Shown in pieces: positions 58,228 to 64,000 of a stretch of DNA of 64,000 bases (position 1 is its first letter; the number at the start of each line of letters is the position of its first letter). This DNA is from Myotis daubentonii. Taxonomy: Eukaryota > Chordata > Mammalia > Chiroptera > Vespertilionidae. The stretch spans positions 55,705,205 through 55,769,204 of the forward strand of contig NC_081846.1 in assembly GCF_963259705.1 (NCBI RefSeq), read 5' to 3'. The position numbers and the translations under genes are program-made. The notes beneath the pieces were generated by a model. The model was not told the origin of the DNA and did not search any database. It saw only the letters and a list, made by a program, of their open reading frames with translations.

Positions 58228-60402
58228 GTGTGTCTCCTTGGCTGATGATTTGCTCAACCGTAGCTTTAGAAAAACGATGGATTTGTAAATCTGATCTTTG
58301 GTTTCAAAACTACCTCCATTTTATTAAAAACCAAATCTTACATGTCACCCAGTTTCCGTCTTGCACAATGTCAGCATATTGCTTACGTTTGTCCCTGGTT
58401 GAGTTTTGGCTGGAAACCCAGCAGCAGCTAGCAGTTTGCCAGAATCCCAAATTTGACGCCAGTGGAGTTAACTTGCAAAATTCTGGTTGGCATTTAGCCC
58501 CTGCTCTTAAAAGGAGAGTGGAGTTAGAAAATAGCTTTCTTTTGCTGAGCCTGAGGAGATTAGAGCCGCTCACTGAAGCCCACTGGACTGGACTAAAGAA
58601 CTGAAAAGATTACATATTGTGCAAATTGGCTCCATTAATTAGAATAGAGTAGTTTTAAGCAGTACTTAATTACATGTTTCAATACTCCCAATTGTTCTCT
58701 GCTGAATGCCTGTTGACAATATTGGCAGCAGGGAGGAGAAAACCATTTTCACTGACCAAACTGTAATAAGGAGGGGAGGCCATACGCCCCTTTGAAATAT
58801 GCTGCTGCATTAATTTGATGCACTGACCTTCAGTTTTCTGTGTAATTAGGATGAGCTCATCCAGCCTCATGAGCTGGAAGAGGCGTCTACAGTAGGCAGC
58901 CCTGATGTTTCGTGGTTCTGACTTTTAATGATCCAGCATCTTAACAATAGGCATGTGATCTCTAGGAAAGGGGAAGAATGGAGTCAGCTGACTTTGAGTC
59001 TAACGACTGACCCCATGAATGAAATCAGGTTGACAGGAATAGGCAGAGAAGGCAAATCTTCGAGTTAATTAGACCCCAGTTTTTCAAGTAGTGGTGGCTG
59101 CTGTGGCTTAGCACAACTTGAAAAAAGGCCAAGAATGTAAATGAGCCCTGTGGCAGGCAGGGCCTGGAAGCCAGCCGTTTCCTTTAATCCAGGCTTGAAG
59201 TGGTTCATCGTATTTCCGTCTCTTCTTCGAAGCTCTTAAATTTAAAGGAGCTATTGTCGCAAGTATCTAAGCCCATGTTTAATCAGCATGGCCCATTAAG
59301 GCAGTTTTGCCCTGAGACAGTGAATGGAGCTGCTTTAAGTAGAGTGGTACTCAATAAGTTTTTTTAATTTAGAGAGCTAAATTCTAAATTGAAATGTGTA
59401 CATTGAATTGCCAAAATTAGCCTTATTTCACATATTTGTCAATGATTTGGGAGAGCAGGGACACGGAAAAAAACCTTTGCATTTTATAGAGAAAAATGGA
59501 CTGTTGTATGTAAAACAGGAAGCTGATCTCAAAAATGAGTTTCAAACCCAGAAGAAAATCATAGTAGACAAGTGGCTTTAGAGATTTTTATAGTCTACCC
59601 TACCTTTTCACCCAAGGAAGGAAGGAAGGGAGAGAGGGAGGGAGGGAGTCTTACAGTGTGTTAAAAGCAGAGCTGCCCTGGATAAGTGAGGGACAGGACC
59701 CAGAGGCCTTCCTGGTTGAATTCTCCAGCACAGCCTACACTGAAGACTACTATATACACTCTTCTCCAATGAGAACCTCTTCCATAGAACCCAAAATTCC
59801 CCCAAATGCTCAACACAGCCTGGAAAAGGTATGACTAAAAAAATACTAATGCTAAATCTAACATATTGTCATTATACAAATCCATAACCGTTGGAAAGAC
59901 AAGAGAGATTTGTGGTGCTTTGAAATAAGGGTAGGAATAATTCAGAGCTGATTTTTATACAACGTGTATTGAAACCTTTGAGATACTGCCTTGGGGGGTG
60001 GGGGCTATGGAGAGGGGGGTGATAGAAACTGTTCAGGACTATGTCCCACACAGGCTTCACGAATAGATGTCAACAGGTCCCTGTTGGGTTGGTGGGTCAG
60101 TGAGAGAGTAAGCCAGAATTCATGTCCCGGGCGGGATGGATCAGGACAGCATGAGATTTTGTCATGCTACTCAGAACAGTTTAAAACTTATGAATTGCTT
60201 ATTTCTGGAATTTTACATTTAATGTTTATGGACCATGGTTAATCATGTTTAATGAAACACACAGATAAAGCGAAAGCGCAGATAAAGGGGGCCTGCTATA
60301 TATATGGCACATTCAGGAGCCTCCTAAAAAAACTTCCAAAGGATTGATTGATCAGGACACTGATTGATTATTAATGCTTACAGAGTTGCATATAAGATCG
60401 GA

Positions 60403-60445
<43 letters not shown>

Positions 60446-60885
60446 CACACGTAGAAACGGTTCATACCAAAGGAAAAATAGAGCTAAGAGCAGGAAACAT
60501 ACAGTTACTACAGAAATGGCTCTGTGTTTCCTAGATGCCAAAGCAAAAATAGAAAACATAGCTATTCCCATGGTGCAGTCAATGAAACCCATAGAACTTG
60601 CGTAAATCAGAGTTCTATGCCTGTAGTTGACTTGACAGTGACATAAGAGAAATGGAAAGCATTAGGTTGCATGCTTACCTTTTCTATATGTTTTCAGCTC
60701 ATATTTATGAAACAATTGGAATGTGGCTGGAAAGACCAAAAAAAGGATGTAAACAATTAAATAAAATGCAACCATTATAGGTTTTCCTAATAAGGAAATA
60801 ACAGATGAAGGAATACTAATAGTAGCTGAGAGGATAATTTTAACTACAATAACATCAAAATTGAGATCTTTCGTTTATCATAATT
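58228..60885. other. Following RBMS1 intron, start; possible conserved noncoding region
   Basis: Sequence after the donor has no recognisable exon and very few repeats. The 58680-58930 and 59000-59340 parts look unlike mobile elements and have well-preserved, varied composition with TAAT/ATTA words. A (CA)n run is at 60405-60442 and purine-rich gaagg/gaggg repeats are at 59615-59648. Confidence 0.35.
60405..60442. repeat. (CA)n microsatellite
   Basis: About 19 CA units. Confidence 0.95.
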
Positions 60886-60887
60886 TA

Positions 60888-60990
60888 ATGACAACAGCAA
60901 AATTGGGGAAAGGAGGACCTAAATATCCATCAGCAGGAGTTACATCATTTCAGTGAAGTGGAGTGTTCATTTATGACCTGCTTACATTGT
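60888..60990 (+). mobile_element. LINE-1 3'-end fragment (tentative)
   Basis: acctaaatatccatcagcag resembles the aatgtccatcaac block of old L1 3' ends, followed by aagtggagtgttcatttatg. Short and weak. Confidence 0.4.
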
Positions 60991-61344
60991 GTCTGGTAAT
61001 AAAATATGTACACAAGTTAGAGAGAAGAGGGTGTGTGTCTCCTGAGAGGGTTGCACCAACAGCACATTTCTAGAAAACACCCAAAATACCTTTAACCTGA
61101 TTACTAATTGGGCAGTTGAGGAACATTCTCTGCTTTTACTGGGATCAGCCTCCTTTTATTTCCAACCTGACTGTTTCTCCACTTCTAAGTCAAATTAAGC
61201 CTTATTTCAGTTCCATTCCAAGTAACAGAAAGAAGTTGTTGCTTATTTCAGCTTTAACACTCATCTCTCCTAAAACATTTATTTCTATAACAGATAGTCT
61301 CCTGTATTTCATTACAACTTACTTGGCTACCAGGCAATATTTTT

Positions 61345-61436
61345 GGTACTAATATTGCACACTGGCCTTCGAACTATTTCCGAGCTTTTTGGTACTAATA
61401 TTGCACACTGGCCTTCGAACTATTTCCGAGCTTTCT
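61345..61436. repeat. Perfect 46-bp tandem duplication
   Basis: Two adjacent 46-bp units (61345-61390 and 61391-61436) differ at a single end base. They contain actaatattgcacactggcc and gaactatttccgagc. No known family was recognised. Confidence 0.95.
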
Positions 61437-61449
61437 GTTTGGTCTTGTT

Positions 61450-61453
<4 letters not shown>

Positions 61454-61503
<50 letters not shown>
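61454..61503. repeat. (AT)n followed by (AC)n
   Basis: AT dinucleotides change to AC, just before a Helitron 5' end. Confidence 0.93.
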
Positions 61504-61505
61504 TA

Positions 61506-62554
61506 TCTCAACACTAATAAAAGAGAAAAATGGTAATTGGCGTACGAGCTACCCTTTTCATTGGCTAATCAGGGCTATATGCAAATTAACTGCCAACTAA
61601 GATTGGCAGTTAACTGCCAACAAGATGGCGGTTAATTTGCATATGTAGGCACAATGCAGGGAGGCGAAAGGGAAAGCAGGAAGAAGCCCCCTGCCACTGA
61701 CAGTGATCAGAAACACAGGGGGAGCTAAGAGCTGGGGGGCAGGGCAAAGGCGGCCCTGGGGCCGCCTTTGCCCTGCCCCCCCAGCCATGATCGAAGAATC
61801 AGGTGCCTTTTCCGCCCTGACCAGTGATAGCAGGAAGTAGGGGTGGAGCCAGCGATGGGAGCTGGACACGGTCGAAGCTGGCAGTCCCAGGAGCTAGGGG
61901 TCCCTTGCCTGGGCCTAAAGCGAAGCCCACGATCACGGGGCCGCTGCAGCTGCGGGTCCCCGCTGCCCGGGCCGGACGCCTCAGCCAGAGGTGTTAGGCC
62001 TGGGCATGGGTGGAGCCTGCAACCGCGGGGAGCTGGGGGTCCCCTGCCCAGGCCTGACACCTCTGCCGGAGGCCTCAGGCCGGGTCAAGGGGCCGATCCG
62101 GTGATTGGTGATCAGAGGGTGATGAGGGTCAACTCCTCTGGCCGAGGCATCAGGCCTGGGTGGGGGGCGGAGCCGGGGATTGGGGGGATATGATGGTCCC
62201 CTTGCCCAGGCCTGAAGCCTGGGTCAGAGGCGTCAGGCTTGGGCGGGGGGTGGAGCAAGCGATCAGAGGGAGATGGGGGTCCCCTGCCCAGGCATGATTC
62301 CTGGGCCAGAGGCCTCAGGCCTGGGCGGGGGCCAGAGCCAGTGATCGGGGGGAGATGGGGGTCCCCTGTCCAAGCCTGACACCTCTGGCGGAGGCGTCAG
62401 GCCTGGGCAAGGGGCCAATTAGGCGATCGGAGGGTGATGGGGGTCTACGCCTGAGGGCTCCCAGTATGTGAGAGGGGGCAGGCTGGGCTGAGGGACACTC
62501 CCCCCCCCCCCCCCCCACACCCAGTGCACGAATTTCGTGCACCGGGCCCCTAGT
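61506..62554 (+). mobile_element. Large non-autonomous HeliBat-type Helitron with 82-bp internal repeats
   Basis: The 1049-bp element starts TC (tctcaacactaataaaagag, after an A) and ends with the hairpin gtgcacgaatttcgtgcac (62524-62542; 9-bp perfect arms, 1-nt loop) followed by cgggcccctagt, i.e. CTAGT. It has a 23-bp-arm hairpin at 61734-61781, a duplicated aactgccaac block near 61585-61625, and an array of about six tandem 82-bp units with agatgggggtcccctgccc-type repeats (phase markers at 62189, 62271, 62353, 62435). No Rep/helicase sequence exists in it. A poly-C run lies at 62502-62516. Confidence 0.92.
61734..61781. repeat. 23-bp perfect inverted repeat (hairpin) in Helitron
   Basis: Arms at 61734-61756 and 61759-61781 are perfectly complementary (core gggcagggcaaaggcggccc) with a TG loop. 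The same hairpin occurs in the next copy at 63316-63363. Confidence 0.93.
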
Positions 62555-62556
62555 AT

Positions 62557-62557
<1 letters not shown>

Positions 62558-62591
<34 letters not shown>

Positions 62592-62593
62592 CA
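62558..62593. repeat. (CA)n microsatellite between Helitrons
   Basis: CA repeats with one change, ending in acatatatat. Confidence 0.9.
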
Positions 62594-62611
62594 TATATAT
62601 CTGTTATAATA

Positions 62612-63017
62612 TCTATACTAATAAAAGGGTAATATGCTAATTAGACCAGATATCTTCCGGACAAAGCCACAGTGATGGGGGCTAAGGCAGAGGCGGTTAG
62701 GGGCGATCAAGCTGGCAGGGTAGAGCAGTTAGAGGACGATTAGGCCAGCAGGGGGAGCAGTTAGAGGGCGATCAAGCCAGCAGGGGAGCAATTAGGGGGC
62801 GATCAGGTTGTCAGGGTAGCAGTTAGGGGGTGATCGGGCAGGCAGGCAGAGGCAGTTAGGGGCAAGCAGGCAGGCAGGCAGGCGAACGGTTAGGAGCCAG
62901 CGATCCTGGATTGCCAGAGGGTTGTCCTGGATTGGAGGGGGTGCAGGCCAGGCTGAGGGACACACACACACAAACACACACCCGCCTCCCATGCACAACT
63001 TTTGTGCACCAGGCCCC
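62612..63017 (+). mobile_element. Second HeliBat-type Helitron with 31-bp internal repeats
   Basis: It starts TC after an A (tctatactaataaaagggta) and ends near atgcacaacttttgtgcaccaggcccct; the terminal CTAGT is replaced by a poly-C run. Inside are about six tandem 31-bp units (agcagttagagggcgatcaa-type) at 62694-62870 and gcaggcaggcag repeats. One unit contains ccagcagggggagcag (62745-62760). Confidence 0.88.
62694..62870 (+). repeat. 31-bp minisatellite within Helitron
   Basis: Tandem units with agcagttag and gcgatcaagccagcag landmarks recur every 31 bp with some variation. Confidence 0.85.
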
Positions 63018-63128
<111 letters not shown>

Positions 63129-64000
63129 TCTACACTAATAAAAGAGAAAAATGGTAATTGGCGTTCGATGATACCCTTTTCATTGGCTAATCAGGGCCAA
63201 CTAAGATGGCCGTTAATTTGCATATGTAGGCACAATGCAGGGAGGCGAAAGGGAAAGCAGGAAGAAGCCCCCTGCCACTGACAGTGATCGGAAACCCAGG
63301 GGGCAGCTAAGAGCTGGGGGGCAGGGCAAAGGCGGCCCTGGGGCCGCCTTTGCCCTGCCCCCCAGCCATGATCGGAGAATCAGGTGCCTATGCCGCCCTG
63401 GCCAGTGATAGCAGGAAGTAGGGGTGGAGCCAGTGATGGGAGCTGGACACGGTCGAAGCTGGCAGTCCCGGGAGCTAGGGGTCCCTTGCCTGGGCCTAAA
63501 GCGGAGCCCACGATCGCGGGGCCGCTGCAGCTGCGGGTCCCCGCTGCCCGAGCCGGACGCCTCAGCCAGAGGCGTTAGGCCTGGGCAGGGGCGGAGCCTG
63601 CAACCACGGGGAGCTGGGGGTCCCCTGCCCAGGCCTGACACCTCTGCCGGAGGACTCAGGCCTGGTCAAGGGGCCGATCCGGTGATTGGTGATCGGAGGG
63701 TGATGAGGGTCAACTCCTCTGGCCGAGGCATCAGGCCTGGGTGGGGGGCTGAGCCGGGGATTGGGGGGATATGATGGTCCCCTTGCCCAGGCCTGAAGCC
63801 TGGGTCAGAGGTGTCAGGCTTGGGCGGGGGGTGGAGCAAGCGATCAGAGGGAGATGGGGGTCCCCTGCCCAGGCATGATTCCTGGGCCAGAGGCCTCAGG
63901 CCTGGGCGGGGGCCAGAGCCAGTGATCGGGGGGAGATGGGGGTCCCCTGTCCAAGCCTGACACCTCTGGCAGAGGCATCAGGCCTGGGCAAGTGGGCGAT
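63129..64000 (+). mobile_element. Third Helitron, near-identical to the 61506 copy (truncated by window end)
   Basis: It starts TC after an A (tctacactaataaaagagaa) and matches the copy at 61506 over its whole visible length, including the hairpin at 63316-63363 and the 82-bp repeats. The main difference is about 45 bp present only in the 61506 copy near its 5' end. The element continues past the window. Confidence 0.92.

Noticed and set aside
61345..61436. CRISPR-like array
   Set aside because: Only two directly adjacent units without spacers, in a vertebrate intron.
61725..62193. GC-rich open frames on both strands (repeated at 63213-63774)
   Set aside because: They fall inside the Helitron minisatellite, are open on both strands and repeat with the element. 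No Rep or helicase motifs.

Overview
The window is mammalian intronic DNA, most likely from a vespertilionid (vesper) bat. The organism call rests on its mobile elements: tRNA-derived Ves SINEs on both strands, non-autonomous HeliBat Helitrons ending in a gcacgaat hairpin plus CTAGT, a SPIN-type hAT MITE with an 8-bp duplication, a second hAT MITE, a DD36E Tc1/mariner remnant and a piggyBac-like MITE. Placental background repeats (MIR, L2, old L1 3' ends, MER5-like hAT, MaLR LTR) lie underneath.

Only one cellular protein-coding gene is supported. Two plus-strand exons, at 7805-7980 and 58169-58227, encode the start of RRM1 of a c-myc single-strand-binding protein, best matched to RBMS1. They are joined in frame across an intron of about 50.2 kb (7981-58168). 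Sequence before 7805 and after 58227 is the flanking introns. The preceding and following coding exons were not found, so the first residues and everything after the start of RNP1 lie outside.

Layout. 1-7.8 kb: L1 ORF2 remnant, L1 3' end, Ves SINE with perfect duplication, MIR, DD36E element, HeliBat with paired CTCF-like motifs, then the first exon. 8-24 kb: sparse, with clustered Ves SINEs at 10.8-12.4 kb, MIR/L2 relics, a HeliBat with an expanded hexamer at 22.2 kb, a piggyBac-like MITE at 23.8 kb and a 400-bp polypyrimidine tract at 24.3 kb. 24.8-38 kb: mostly unannotated intron with two LTRs (one a solo LTR with a 6-bp duplication), Ves SINEs and, at 33.9-35.8 kb on the minus strand, a complete 'half-L1': 5'UTR, intact 282-residue ORF1 and 3'UTR, no ORF2, bounded by a 12-bp duplication. 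38-58 kb: two neighbouring inverted HeliBats, a MaLR LTR, SPIN palindrome, U6 pseudogene and a three-layer nested insertion at 57.2-57.9 kb. 58.2-64 kb: second exon, a quiet stretch that may hold conserved noncoding sequence, then a Helitron cluster from 61.5 kb to the window end.

The two exons are the only parts likely to act in cell physiology as protein. The mobile elements matter as a record of cut-and-paste, rolling-circle and LINE-driven insertion, some probably by horizontal transfer, and as possible regulatory sequence (CTCF-like motif pairs, LTR and LINE promoters) inside a long RBMS1 intron. No bacterial-type operons, CRISPR arrays or functional RNA genes were seen.
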